Source: Calothrix sp. NIES-2100
GTDB taxonomy: Bacteria; Cyanobacteriota; Cyanobacteriia; Cyanobacteriales; Nostocaceae
Direction: 5' to 3'
Assembly: GCF_002368195.1 (NCBI RefSeq)
Contig: NZ_AP018178.1
Coordinates: 4,498,721-4,562,720 of the forward strand
DNA: 64,000 nt
The notes under the pieces are model-generated. The model saw nothing but the letters and a program-made list of their open reading frames with translations. It was not told where the DNA came from and did no database searches. This document shows positions 9,026 through 17,571 of the stretch, piece by piece. Position numbers and translations under genes: made by a program. The stretch's first letter is position 1. Every line of letters begins with the position of its first letter.

Positions 9026-10641
9026 TGCAGGAGAATAATGTAAACCAAAGCTATGAGTCAAGTACAAATTGGGATGAGTCCAGTCTGGCTCAATTACTTG
9101 GTTTTCATCACCAAAGTCAGCTAGAGAATTCAATCTCCTCTGCTGAAGAAACATCTGTTGGCAGTGAAGTTGCGGAGACTGAAAATAAGGAATCTATTCA
9201 AAATACAATTGCAACTCATGAACTATTTGATGACCCCCAAATAGGTAAAACTCAGCCCACATTCTACGGTAATCCCTTTGCAAAGTTTGGCGCAGTTGGA
9301 TTGGTTATGCTTGTGGTATTTGGTGCTGGGGCAACTGTTTTAAATAGCATTATGTTTGGTAAACCCAGAGTAGCACCAACAATTGCTAATCAAGAAGCTG
9401 ACAAACCAAAACTAGAAATGGCTGATAACGCAAATCCTCAAGAAACAGAAACAGGAAAGCTCAAAGGAGAATTAGCTTTAGGCAGTCAAGTAGAAAAAAT
9501 GCAATCGCTGGAGCGTTCTAAAAGCCTTAAAACAACAATTCAACGCAAAGTTTCTCACAGGAATGATTCAAACAACCGGATTAATCGAATTTCTGACGCA
9601 GAAGTACGCCCAGCCCAGGTTTCTTCTGTTCGTAACCCAATACAAGAAAGCAGTAGATATGATTTGCCTCGTGTTGCTTCTGTTCCTAGATTTCAAGCCA
9701 CCATAAACGCAGCATCTCCAAACACAAAAGAATCTGTTGACCCAATAGAGGAATGGGAAAAAATTAGTCGCTTGGGCAGTTATGGTCATACGCAAATTGC
9801 ATCTATAACTAACGAGCCAGCAAACGGTAAAACTTTGGATACTATAACCAATGAACAACCAAATTCATCAATAAAAATTCCCCGTACTACCTTGGTTTCA
9901 ATAGCATCTACTCAGAGCATTGAACCTGAACCCTTGTATACAGAAGAAGCAGCAGTTATCAATGGCGAACCGATACAACAATTACAAGTTGGTGCATCTG
10001 CATCTGGAAAGTTAGTAACTCCGCTAATTTGGAGTAAACATTCAACTAATAACTCTTCTAACAAATCACAAACTACAACATCAGGTGAAAAATTTGTTAT
10101 CCAACTTATTGAACCTTTAACGAAAGAAGATTGTTTGATCACTTTACCAAAAGGTTCTCAAATTGTTGCTCAGGTGACTGATATTCAAAAATCAGGACTT
10201 GTTCAACTCGAAGCAACACAGGTTTTAATTGATGGTAAGGAATATCTGCTTCCACCAGGAGCAATTAGTATTCGTGGTAATTCCGGTCAACCTTTAATCG
10301 CATCGAAATGGAGTGACAAAGGTGGAGAAATTGCTTCCCGTGATGCTGAAACATTTATAGTAGGTTCCCTTGCCAAAGTCGGTAAGGTATTAAATCAACC
10401 CAAATCTCAACAAATATCAACATCTAGTTGGTTAGGTGGTACAAATACTTTTTCTTCTATCAGTGGAGGTAGCGAAAATATTTTGGGAGCAGTTTTAGAA
10501 GGTGGATTTGAACCGCTCACTCAACAAATTCTTCAGCGCAATCAACAAGCACTTGCAGAAATTCAGCAACGAGAGGAAGTGTGGTACATCCGTGCTGGTA
10601 CAGATATTCAAGTCTTTGTTAATCAATCATTTCAGTTGTAA
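9025..10641 (+). CDS. VirB10/TrbI-like core-complex protein
   Basis: 538 residues. A long acidic, low-complexity cytoplasmic region (~1-85) is followed by one membrane helix (FGAVGLVMLVVFGAGATVLN, ~90-110). A proline/serine/asparagine-rich periplasmic spacer of ~220 residues precedes the C-terminal VirB10-like beta domain (FVIQLIEPLTKEDCLITLPK, then GSQIVAQVTDIQKSGLVQLE, then YLLPPGAISIRGNSG). VirB10 proteins span the envelope and link the motor to the outer-membrane pore. ATG overlaps the preceding stop by one base. The spacer is longer and more degenerate than in most VirB10 proteins. Good family confidence from domain order. Confidence 0.75.
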   Translation: MQENNVNQSYESSTNWDESSLAQLLGFHHQSQLENSISSAEETSVGSEVAETENKESIQNTIATHELFDDPQIGKTQPTFYGNPFAKFGAVGLVMLVVFGAGATVLNSIMFGKPRVAPTIANQEADKPKLEMADNANPQETETGKLKGELALGSQVEKMQSLERSKSLKTTIQRKVSHRNDSNNRINRISDAEVRPAQVSSVRNPIQESSRYDLPRVASVPRFQATINAASPNTKESVDPIEEWEKISRLGSYGHTQIASITNEPANGKTLDTITNEQPNSSIKIPRTTLVSIASTQSIEPEPLYTEEAAVINGEPIQQLQVGASASGKLVTPLIWSKHSTNNSSNKSQTTTSGEKFVIQLIEPLTKEDCLITLPKGSQIVAQVTDIQKSGLVQLEATQVLIDGKEYLLPPGAISIRGNSGQPLIASKWSDKGGEIASRDAETFIVGSLAKVGKVLNQPKSQQISTSSWLGGTNTFSSISGGSENILGAVLEGGFEPLTQQILQRNQQALAEIQQREEVWYIRAGTDIQVFVNQSFQL

Positions 10642-10653
10642 ACACTTTTAGTT

Positions 10654-11400
10654 ATGAAGGCTTTTTTACAAAATTTGAGTGTTATTTCGACTGTTCTGAC
10701 TTTTACTGTTTTTTGGCAATCAGCGAGAGGTGAAAATTATTTAAAAAAAGGAGTGAGGAATATTTCACAAGATATAGCGACTGGTAACAGTAGTAATATA
10801 CCTCTGATTGAATTGTCATCCGGCTATGGGGTGAATATTTCATTTATCAAGAGTGGCGAGATAGTCGAGAAAGTTTGGCTGGATAATCCGGCTTTCGCTT
10901 CATTAGATGTCGATGGTTGTCTATCAGGTTTAGCACAGGAGTGCGAACAATCAGGTGCAACTGTACTGCATTTACGGCGAATCAACCTGCTCAAAATACC
11001 ACAACTACCCAAGACAAATAGCAGTTTGCTAACGGTAATAACAAAGAGTAACTCTGGACGAAGAGTTTATGTATTTCGCGTAGCAATGGGCGATACAGTT
11101 CCTAAGTATCACATCGTTGAGGTTACACCAAGTTTAAGAGAAGAACCTGAAATTAGAAATTTGCCTAGCGCCACCAATATCACAAATCTACAAGTGATTA
11201 GTTCGGGGCTAGAAATTGCCCAGCAACAACGTTTAATTTTACCTAACTCTCGCTTACAAAGACGAGTAAAGAGTTTTTTGATGTTAATAAAGTCGGGATA
11301 TTTAATCAATGATGCTGCTCGTAGAAGTGGAATTTCCTTACGGTTAGTCAATCGCTTAATCGAGCTAGGAAGTAACTCACAAATCGGTAGTTTACGCTAA
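10654..11400 (+). CDS. VirB9/TraK-like outer-membrane secretin-type protein
   Basis: 248 residues with a signal peptide (VISTVLTFTVFWQSARG). The mature N-terminal domain reads SSGYGVNISFIKSGEIVEKV and later ATVLHLRRINLLK, LLTVITKSNSGRRVYVFRV. This is the G..t.I.F..GE.v..v / lhl / tllvvTt..gr.Y.F.v pattern of VirB9/TraK proteins. The C-terminal ~90 residues are helical and basic (RLQRRVKSFLMLIKSGYLIN, with an HTH-like AARRSGISLRLVNRLIELG) and differ from canonical VirB9. It probably forms the outer-membrane ring with the VirB10-like product of the gene 13 bases upstream. Confidence 0.65.
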   Translation: MKAFLQNLSVISTVLTFTVFWQSARGENYLKKGVRNISQDIATGNSSNIPLIELSSGYGVNISFIKSGEIVEKVWLDNPAFASLDVDGCLSGLAQECEQSGATVLHLRRINLLKIPQLPKTNSSLLTVITKSNSGRRVYVFRVAMGDTVPKYHIVEVTPSLREEPEIRNLPSATNITNLQVISSGLEIAQQQRLILPNSRLQRRVKSFLMLIKSGYLINDAARRSGISLRLVNRLIELGSNSQIGSLR

Positions 11401-11440
11401 ATATTTAACATTTTTCTGAAAAAATATTTATTCAAAGACA

Positions 11441-13267
11441 ATGAAATTCTCAAATAAGTATTTGGCATTGATGCCAGGATTAAGCCTATCAATATTAATC
11501 TTTAGTGCAATTATCATTACATGGCAGCAACAAGGCATATCAAAACAACCAGAGATTCCCACAATATCTTGGCAAAATACCCGTTTACCAGATTGGAACC
11601 AAATTACTTTTTCTAAAATGCCAGCAATTAACGAATCTGGCTCATTTCAAATACCTCCAGGAGTGACAGAAAAATTGGGATATAACCCCTCTCGTAGTTG
11701 GAATGCGGGACAAAAGCCAAATTCATTTACAATGCTAGGTGATTTTCAAGATTCTTTGAAACTCCAAAAGTTTTCACTTACAGATATCGCCCAAATTGTT
11801 GACTTGGATTTACAGAAACTGAACTTAGAAAGCTTTGGTGTGATGAAGTTTCAAACCTTAGAAAGTTTGGTGAAAGCTATTCCTGATTTAAAAGAATTTC
11901 ATGTTTCCGACGTTAAATCTGTTCTTGATTTACTTGATCAATACTTATCCAATTCCTTCGATACCAATCAAACTATAGGAAATTTACTACAACAATCTCC
12001 CCACTTGGGTAAATTAAGTTTATCATCATTGAATTTAAAATCTTACAACCTGAATTCAATTCCTGGATTATCCACAACTCCCATTGGTAGTTTTGAAAAA
12101 TGGCAAGGAGTTTACATTGACGAAATACCTGGACTAGCAAACGTACCATTTTCCCAGTTCCCCAATCCCATCAACCCTGTAGGTACGGAAGTCGGAATAG
12201 TTGATATTGCTTTTGCAACCAACGAACAACAGCGAAATCGTACTATTTCAGGAAGCGATAAAGAAGGCTTTGCTGTGCCATGCGCTCAAGATTGCTCCCA
12301 TACTGAATTATCTGGTTCACCTGCTGTCAACGGTAAAGCTTGGGTTAGCGGTAAGTATCAGTTAGTCAAAGGTGGTAAAGGTATTTTGGGTTCTGTTAAT
12401 AGTGGAAAAGAACCCACAGGGAGACAACCTTTCGGTGATGCGTTCAAGGTGGCTATATGGGATGTCTCGGAAGTAGATGGAATGATTACCCAAGCTTTAT
12501 TCTTCCGAGCTTGTATGCGGAATAATTTTATTGATTTGGGATGTACACCCTACTTTATTGGCCCTGTGCCTTTCATGAGTTATAGGGAGAAAGAACCGAT
12601 ATTTTTAGGTGCTATTGATGAGAGTAAAAATTCTGTCTCTACTCCCACAGGATTAAAAAGTAGTGGATTTACTTTTAATAAGCCTCCGATAACATCTGGA
12701 AATGCGCTATCTAATTTAATACCAGCAGCGAAAGGTGATTGTAAAAAGCTTCATTCATCAGGTATTAATATTGATGCTTTGAGTAATGCACTGTTGAGTA
12801 CTGAAGATAACTACAACGCTGTGGGTAGTTATGTTTGTGACTCGAATGGTAATTGCGGTCGAGCGCTGGGTGCAATGGAATTGATGTCCTATCGTTCTGA
12901 TGTAAGGAAGATTATATCAAGTAAATCTGGTGGATCACAATTCCTCACCAAGTTGGATACAGGTAAAGAAGTGACTGGTGAGGAAATGATGCAGTACTTT
13001 TCACCCACCGAGCAGCAATCTTTAATTGAAATTGAAACGAATAATTTATTGTCAACCGCATCGCAACAAATTGACCCATCTACAGTCAAGCCTTTTAGTG
13101 GAGACAGGTTAATTGAACGTGCTGCTCAAATACATTTTGCTGGTGTGGGTATTCCTGCTGATGAGTTGATTAGTGATGTTAGGGAAGAAAATTCAGTCAA
13201 AGAATATGGCAGTAACGTAGCTCATAAATATTCAAAAGCTATGGAATCAATGGGCTGCTTAAAATAA
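11441..13267 (+). CDS. large exported T4SS-linked protein with VirB1-like C-terminal domain
   Basis: 608 residues with an N-terminal signal/anchor (YLALMPGLSLSILIFSAIII). Residues ~120-260 contain leucine-spaced segments (LTDIAQIVDLDLQKLNLESF, LKEFHVSDVKSVLDLL) that look repetitive. The central part has paired cysteines (CAQDC; C..NNFIDLGC). The C-terminal ~180 residues read LLSTEDNYNAVGSYVCDSNG, then GRALGAMELMSYRSDVRK, then RLIERAAQIHFAGVGIPADE. That resembles the lysozyme-like transglycosylase domains that open peptidoglycan for conjugation machines, with E in STEDNY as candidate catalytic acid. The domain assignment is from pattern only. It sits in the T4SS run. Confidence 0.5.
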   Translation: MKFSNKYLALMPGLSLSILIFSAIIITWQQQGISKQPEIPTISWQNTRLPDWNQITFSKMPAINESGSFQIPPGVTEKLGYNPSRSWNAGQKPNSFTMLGDFQDSLKLQKFSLTDIAQIVDLDLQKLNLESFGVMKFQTLESLVKAIPDLKEFHVSDVKSVLDLLDQYLSNSFDTNQTIGNLLQQSPHLGKLSLSSLNLKSYNLNSIPGLSTTPIGSFEKWQGVYIDEIPGLANVPFSQFPNPINPVGTEVGIVDIAFATNEQQRNRTISGSDKEGFAVPCAQDCSHTELSGSPAVNGKAWVSGKYQLVKGGKGILGSVNSGKEPTGRQPFGDAFKVAIWDVSEVDGMITQALFFRACMRNNFIDLGCTPYFIGPVPFMSYREKEPIFLGAIDESKNSVSTPTGLKSSGFTFNKPPITSGNALSNLIPAAKGDCKKLHSSGINIDALSNALLSTEDNYNAVGSYVCDSNGNCGRALGAMELMSYRSDVRKIISSKSGGSQFLTKLDTGKEVTGEEMMQYFSPTEQQSLIEIETNNLLSTASQQIDPSTVKPFSGDRLIERAAQIHFAGVGIPADELISDVREENSVKEYGSNVAHKYSKAMESMGCLK

Positions 13268-13287
13268 TTTTTGCTGGGTAGTTAGCT

Positions 13288-13842
13288 ATGCCAAAACAAC
13301 TGAAAACATATAATATAAAACTTTTGATAATTTTGATGTTAATTTTAGCTTTTTTGAGCTTAACACTAGCCTGTTTTTTATGGGTATTTAATTCCTCATC
13401 CAATAAAAGTCGTACACCTACTTGGAAACCTGCCAAAGAGATTGTGAATGCACCCCTATTTAAAAAAGTACTAGCTAATGCTTCTACAAATAAGCTTGAT
13501 GATCAAGCTGTAAAAGTAATGCCAATTACCTCTAGTAATGGTGTCCATGTATTTGTATTTGATTTTCGTTCACCTCAACTTTGTGGTGCAAGTGGGTGTT
13601 TGTATCAGGTTTATCACGAATCAGGAAAACTACTTTTGCAAGTTATAGCTAATCCTCACTTACCGCCAAAAGAAGATTTGATTAAGGTTTCAAGCCGCGA
13701 TCTACAAGCTTTTCCTTGCTTAATTTTTACGCAGACAACAGACATGGAAAATATGGTATCTCGTACTGATTATTGCTTTGATTCTGGTCGATACACGCGC
13801 TTTGGCGAGACTTGGACAGATGTTGGTGCATTAGAATATTAA
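13288..13842 (+). CDS. membrane-anchored protein of the conjugation operon, unknown function
   Basis: 184 residues. One N-terminal membrane helix (LLIILMLILAFLSLTLACFL) is followed by a ~145-residue extracytoplasmic domain with four cysteines (LCGASGC, FPC, DYC), probably two disulfides, and beta-rich text such as GVHVFVFDFRSPQLCGASGC. It may be a lipoprotein-like or pilus-assembly accessory protein. I do not recognise the family. It lies 20 bases after the VirB1-like gene and 4 before the coupling-protein gene, so a role in the same apparatus is likely. Confidence 0.6.
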   Translation: MPKQLKTYNIKLLIILMLILAFLSLTLACFLWVFNSSSNKSRTPTWKPAKEIVNAPLFKKVLANASTNKLDDQAVKVMPITSSNGVHVFVFDFRSPQLCGASGCLYQVYHESGKLLLQVIANPHLPPKEDLIKVSSRDLQAFPCLIFTQTTDMENMVSRTDYCFDSGRYTRFGETWTDVGALEY

Positions 13843-13846
13843 AACT

Positions 13847-15169
13847 ATGAGTAATTATTTACAAGTACAGCAAGTAAAACCTGCCCCAGTCCAAAGCTTA
13901 CAGATAGAAAGATTGACAGACTTAATGAAATCACCATCGGGACTGATATTGCTGGGTTGTTTTGCAGTAATGGCTATTTTTCAAGTTTTATCAGGCAGAA
14001 ATTCTAAAGGTAAAGTTGCCACTAGTTATTGGGGAGGTAGTCGAGAAAAATCATTAGCTGCACATAAAGCTAAAAAACAGATATCAAAACCAACTCGTAA
14101 TTCTGTCGCATTGTATGTTGGTACTCCTGGTGACATCAGAATTACTCTTCAAAAACAATGGTATGAGGCTGGGTTACTCAAAACCAAACCAACTTTTTAC
14201 AAGCAATTCATTTCCCCCAATTCAACTTTATATGTACCTGATGCTCAGAGGGGAATAGCCGTTATTGGTGCAGCTGGTTCTGGTAAAACCTTCTCCGTAA
14301 TAGACCCTCTAATTCGTAGTGCTTTTGACCAGGGTTTTCCCATGTTGCTCTACGATTTCAAATTTCCGGCACAGACTAAACGAGCTGTAGCCTATGCAAT
14401 TAAACGAGGTTACACCGTTAAAGTATTTGCGCCGGGGTTCTCTGAGAGCGAAACTTGCAATCCGTTGGACTTGTTGAGGGATGAGGAAGATGCGATCGCG
14501 GCTGGACAACTTACCCAAGTCATCTCTCGCAACTTCGACAGAGGTGTTCATGCTAGCAGTGATAAGTTTTTCGAGGAAGCTGGAGATAGTTTAGTTGAAG
14601 GTATTTTGCTCGTTACTAAAGCAATTAAAACCCTAACAGGTGAGGATAAATATTGCGATTTGATGATGGCACGGGCAATTCTAGGTGGGACTGCAACCAA
14701 GTTTATTTTCAACCCCCAAGACCCAGAATCTGCAAAGCTTTTCAGTGATTACTTGGGTGAAATGGAGATTAAATTTAGTTCTAAATCTCGCAGTACTGGC
14801 AAAGGAGGCGGTTCTCGTAGTTCTAACGAACATCACCAAAAGCGACATTTATTTGAACCGGCACAGTTTGCCAAGATGGGTACAGGAAGGGCTGTAATTA
14901 TTAACCCTGCATACACTCGTGGCACAGAAGCGTATGTTCCTCTGCTGCAAGGAGTGAAGGTTCCTTCATCTGATATTGATGAGATGAAGTGGTCGGAAAG
15001 TAAGTGGGATTTTGTGCGTGAGAGACTAATTCAAAATAATTCGTTACAAATAAGCGATGATGAACGCTCTCAACAATTTTTAGAACGTCGGGAGTTAGCA
15101 CAACAGTTATTTCCTGTTCCCGAATCAAGTTCTCTGGCATCTCCTGAAGAACTTTCCAATGTATTTTAG
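13847..15169 (+). CDS. VirD4/TraG-like coupling protein, internally deleted
   Basis: Conjugative coupling ATPase that should feed relaxase-DNA to the T4SS. The 440 residues include an N-terminal membrane segment (GLILLGCFAVMAIFQVLSG), an intact P-loop (VIGAAGSGKTFSVIDPLI) and the typical YDFKFPAQTKRAVAYAIKRG strand. The C-terminal text (TKFIFNPQDPESAKLFSDYL and later AQFAKMGTGRAVIINPAY) matches the end of cyanobacterial VirD4 proteins. The middle ATPase part that should carry the Walker B LDE[LF]PTLYLP and the QNLxQL sensor is missing. DKYCDLMMARAIL runs straight into GGTATKFIF near 14,665-14,681. Family members keep ~150-200 more residues here and have an ARAILGGTATKF junction of their own, so deletion between two ARAIL-like sequences is likely. 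Probably non-functional as a motor. Confidence 0.75.
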   Translation: MSNYLQVQQVKPAPVQSLQIERLTDLMKSPSGLILLGCFAVMAIFQVLSGRNSKGKVATSYWGGSREKSLAAHKAKKQISKPTRNSVALYVGTPGDIRITLQKQWYEAGLLKTKPTFYKQFISPNSTLYVPDAQRGIAVIGAAGSGKTFSVIDPLIRSAFDQGFPMLLYDFKFPAQTKRAVAYAIKRGYTVKVFAPGFSESETCNPLDLLRDEEDAIAAGQLTQVISRNFDRGVHASSDKFFEEAGDSLVEGILLVTKAIKTLTGEDKYCDLMMARAILGGTATKFIFNPQDPESAKLFSDYLGEMEIKFSSKSRSTGKGGGSRSSNEHHQKRHLFEPAQFAKMGTGRAVIINPAYTRGTEAYVPLLQGVKVPSSDIDEMKWSESKWDFVRERLIQNNSLQISDDERSQQFLERRELAQQLFPVPESSSLASPEELSNVF

Positions 15170-15179
15170 AAGTCTAATT

Positions 15180-15404
15180 ATGCAAGCATATCCAGTTAAT
15201 TGCAGTCCAGATGTTTTCTCTGTTTTGTCACGCTATCCTGAATGGCTCGAAATGATTATAGAAGCCATTGAACTACCACTAATAGATAGAAATTATTGCC
15301 CAGAAGTTATCGAGGTATTTGACCAATATGGCTTATTGGTTGGGAGAATTCACGGCTGTTTATCTTATGAATGTAATAGAAATGCTCAAGAGCCAAGTAA
15401 TTAG
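15180..15404 (+). CDS. small protein of unknown function
   Basis: 74 residues from ATG 15180 (MQAYPVNCSPDVFSVLSRYP). It follows the coupling-protein gene by 10 bases and is co-directional, so it is probably the last gene of the T4SS run. It has a compact helical look, ends in CLSYECNRNAQEPSN, has three cysteines and no recognised motif. An earlier in-frame start at 15159 would overlap the coupling-protein gene. Confidence 0.45.
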   Translation: MQAYPVNCSPDVFSVLSRYPEWLEMIIEAIELPLIDRNYCPEVIEVFDQYGLLVGRIHGCLSYECNRNAQEPSN

Positions 15405-15454
15405 CAACCCCTGATGGTAATGTAATTATTGATGCTAAAGATAGGCGAGGTAAT

Positions 15455-15784
15455 TTATTCATCAAAATTATCAATTACGTCTCCTTTTGGAAGTAAAAAT
15501 ATCTCTTTACTACCAATTGTGAAACAGCGTACAGTGCTTAAAAAACTTCTTAATTCTGATTTCCAAAAGTACCCTGGTAAAATTTCAAACGAAGCATCCG
15601 GAAACTTTTGTTTTATTTGATCCTTCGCCTCTTGGTCATTATATATTTTGGGAGAATTTGCTATACATGCTGCTTCGAGTACTTCATTTGTATTTTCTTT
15701 AATTGCCACATAGATCAAATCTTGAAATTCTTTCGTTGCAGTAGCATCAAGAGGAACAATAACAAAGCTAAAATTATCCGCCAA
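15455..15784 (-). CDS. uncertain 109-residue minus-strand ORF
   Basis: Open frame of 109 codons with protein-like composition (DNFSFVIVPLDATATKEFQD..., KDQIKQKFPDASFEILPGYF). It has only a TTG start and no ribosome site, and it overlaps the reading frame of the truncated ParM-like gene on the other strand. It could be the end of a displaced gene brought in by the event that removed the ParM N-terminus, or chance. Confidence 0.3.
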   Translation of the reverse strand: MADNFSFVIVPLDATATKEFQDLIYVAIKENTNEVLEAACIANSPKIYNDQEAKDQIKQKFPDASFEILPGYFWKSELRSFLSTVRCFTIGSKEIFLLPKGDVIDNFDE

Positions 15785-16619
15785 AACGGTATCTGCTATT
15801 TGGGTAGTTTCACAAAAGCTGAAATTGGGGATGAAATGTCGGCTTGCACTTGCTTGTTTGCTACCACCAGGGGAGTTAGAGAATAAAGAAAGTTTCTACA
15901 AACAACTTCTAACTGTACTTGCTGACTTTGTAACACCAACTGGAAGAATGCGAGTGGAGTTAATCGAGTTTAAATGCTTACCAGAAGGAGCAGAAATTTA
16001 TCTGGCTTACCAAAAGAAATTAGGACAAGCTATCAAAACAAAAGTCATTGCCCTAGCGATGATAGGTTACAGAAATGCATCAGTGTTAATCAGCAATAAA
16101 GGCATAGTAGCAACTGATGGTAAGACTTCTGATTTAGGAATGATTCGACTTTTAGAGAAAATACTGGCCAAAACATCTGGGCAAACTGCTTCACAATTAG
16201 CTCCGGCTGTGGTTGCTGCTGGTAGTGATGTATCCGCAACTCCTTTTTTCCGATTATTGAGAAGTACGAATCATGCCAATAAACAGCATGAATTACAGCA
16301 ACTTCAAAAAGCGGTAAAGCTTGGCAGAAGTGAGTATGCTGCTGTACTGATAAGTTGGTTAGACCAAGTAATTTCTATCAGTTCGGTAGACGAAATCTTA
16401 TTTTGCGGTGGTACTGCGGACTATCTAAGAAAAGAGTTGAACTTGCACTATCCAGGAACTCCTTGTTTGTGGGGAGTGGGTGCAGAAATACCCGAACAAA
16501 TTGATAGTTTCGGTTTGAGAACTAGGCTGGCTGATGTTTACATCGTATTTTTATATTTTTCAGAACAAGTCAACAAACGTCTTCTTCCTACTAACAAGGC
16601 GAGATCCAGAGGTCTGTAA
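15726..16619 (+). pseudogene. ParM/StbA-like actin ATPase, N-terminus missing
   Basis: The reading frame is open from 15726, after a TGA. It reads ...SAKTVSAIWVVSQKLKL, CRLALACLLPPGELENKE, later VDEILFCGGTADYLRKELN and LGVGAEIP/RLADVYIVFLYF. This is the C-terminal two-thirds of a plasmid actin-like segregation ATPase: LACLLPPGE, the FCGGTADYL adenosine-region glycines and RLADVYG-type end are typical. The N-terminal phosphate-1 strand (DxG..xK) and ~110 residues are absent, with no ATG near the beginning; the first usable start would be TTG 15825. ATP-driven filament formation is therefore unlikely. Its stop overlaps the next start (TAATG), the normal coupling with a ParR-like partner. Confidence 0.6.
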
Positions 16620-17032
16620 TGTCTGAGCAAATAGATTTTCGCTGGCGATATCAACCACGTAAGCAAATGGATGTGCAACTGATGGAGTATATCCAAGACA
16701 ATCAAATTACTAGTAAAACCGAGATGATACTTTTGGCGCTGCGGTCATTTTGGCTACCTTATGCAATAGCTGGGGATTCCCTGACAAGAGAGCAGATGCG
16801 GCGTGTGGCGCGTGCTTCAGTCCAGGCTTTAAGAAAGCAGACAAAAGAGATTTTGGAGTTAGCAGGCTTGGAAGATACTTGCTTAGAAGTTCAAATGCAA
16901 TTTACTCAATTAAGTCCATTAAAGATTGCAAACGAAAGTGGAACAACCCTTCAAGCTACATCTATTAATGAGCTTCGCACTCATGCAGGAAATCATGCTT
17001 ACGACGATACAGGTTTGAGTAATTTTTTGTAG
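16619..17032 (+). CDS. ParR-like partner of the ParM-like gene
   Basis: 137 residues. N-terminal RWRYQPRKQMDVQLMEYIQD has the look of the ribbon-helix-helix start of ParR-type DNA adaptors, followed by the helical ITSKTEMILLALRSFWLPYA. A second helical block (LTREQMRRVARASVQALRKQ) and a disordered tail follow. It is coupled to the truncated actin-like gene by a one-base overlap, the standard parMR order. Centromere binding is an inference from this order. The gene itself appears intact although its partner is not. Confidence 0.55.
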   Translation: MSEQIDFRWRYQPRKQMDVQLMEYIQDNQITSKTEMILLALRSFWLPYAIAGDSLTREQMRRVARASVQALRKQTKEILELAGLEDTCLEVQMQFTQLSPLKIANESGTTLQATSINELRTHAGNHAYDDTGLSNFL

Positions 17033-17076
17033 CCAGAAAATTTTGTCTCTACAAAGACATCTTTATCCACTAATAA

Positions 17077-17571
17077 TTTGGTGAGACATATTGGCATCGC
17101 CTTCACCAATTATCTGGAGTAGAAGTTTGCCCAATCCATCATGTTTTTTTGGAATTAAGTAAAGCCCCAGCCCGTAATCATAGCAATTGCAGTGAGTATT
17201 TTTCTGCCCAGCAATCAATACTTTTGACAACACCCCGTCGCTTAGATTTATCTGATTCAAATCAAAAATTTCTGCTTTCTATTGCCCACGATGCTACAAC
17301 TTTATTATCTCAATCTGGGGTATTACCTGACTTTGAATCTTTACACAATCGTTATATTTGGCTATTAGCTAACTCTGGGCTAGCTACCTACAATGGTGCT
17401 GTTCATGTAGGTCAATTGGTAAGGAAATTTAAACAATATTATTCATCTGAATTATTGAATTTACTTCAATGTCAGGTGGATGAAAACAAGCGTAGTAATT
17501 GGTTATCCCAAATTGTCAAATCTTTAAATAGAAATAAGGTGAACCATCCTTCAATACCGTTGCCAAAATAA
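17077..17571 (+). pseudogene. TniQ/TnsD-family transposition protein fragment
   Basis: Frame open from 17077, after two consecutive TAA codons, to 17571. It begins GETYWHRLHQLSGVEVCPIH, the second half of the TniQ zinc finger (Y..H....pgv.vCp.H...L). It continues KAPARN, PRRLDLSD and LLSIAHDATTLLSQSGVLPD, then the TnsD-type LLANSGLATYNG.VHVGQLV, YYSSELLNLLQC and NWLSQIVKS. In intact TnsD proteins the last block is followed by HPIRHLLLI and a long C-terminus; here the frame stops just after NHPS. There is no ATG and both ends are missing, so this is a dead piece of a Tn7-like target-selection gene. No TnsA/B/C homologue was seen nearby. Confidence 0.65.

Noticed and set aside
15429..15886. Two plus-strand ORFs (15429-15620, 15608-15886)
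   Set aside because: Both lie antisense to or out of frame with better-supported text of the truncated ParM-like gene; amino-acid composition is poor.
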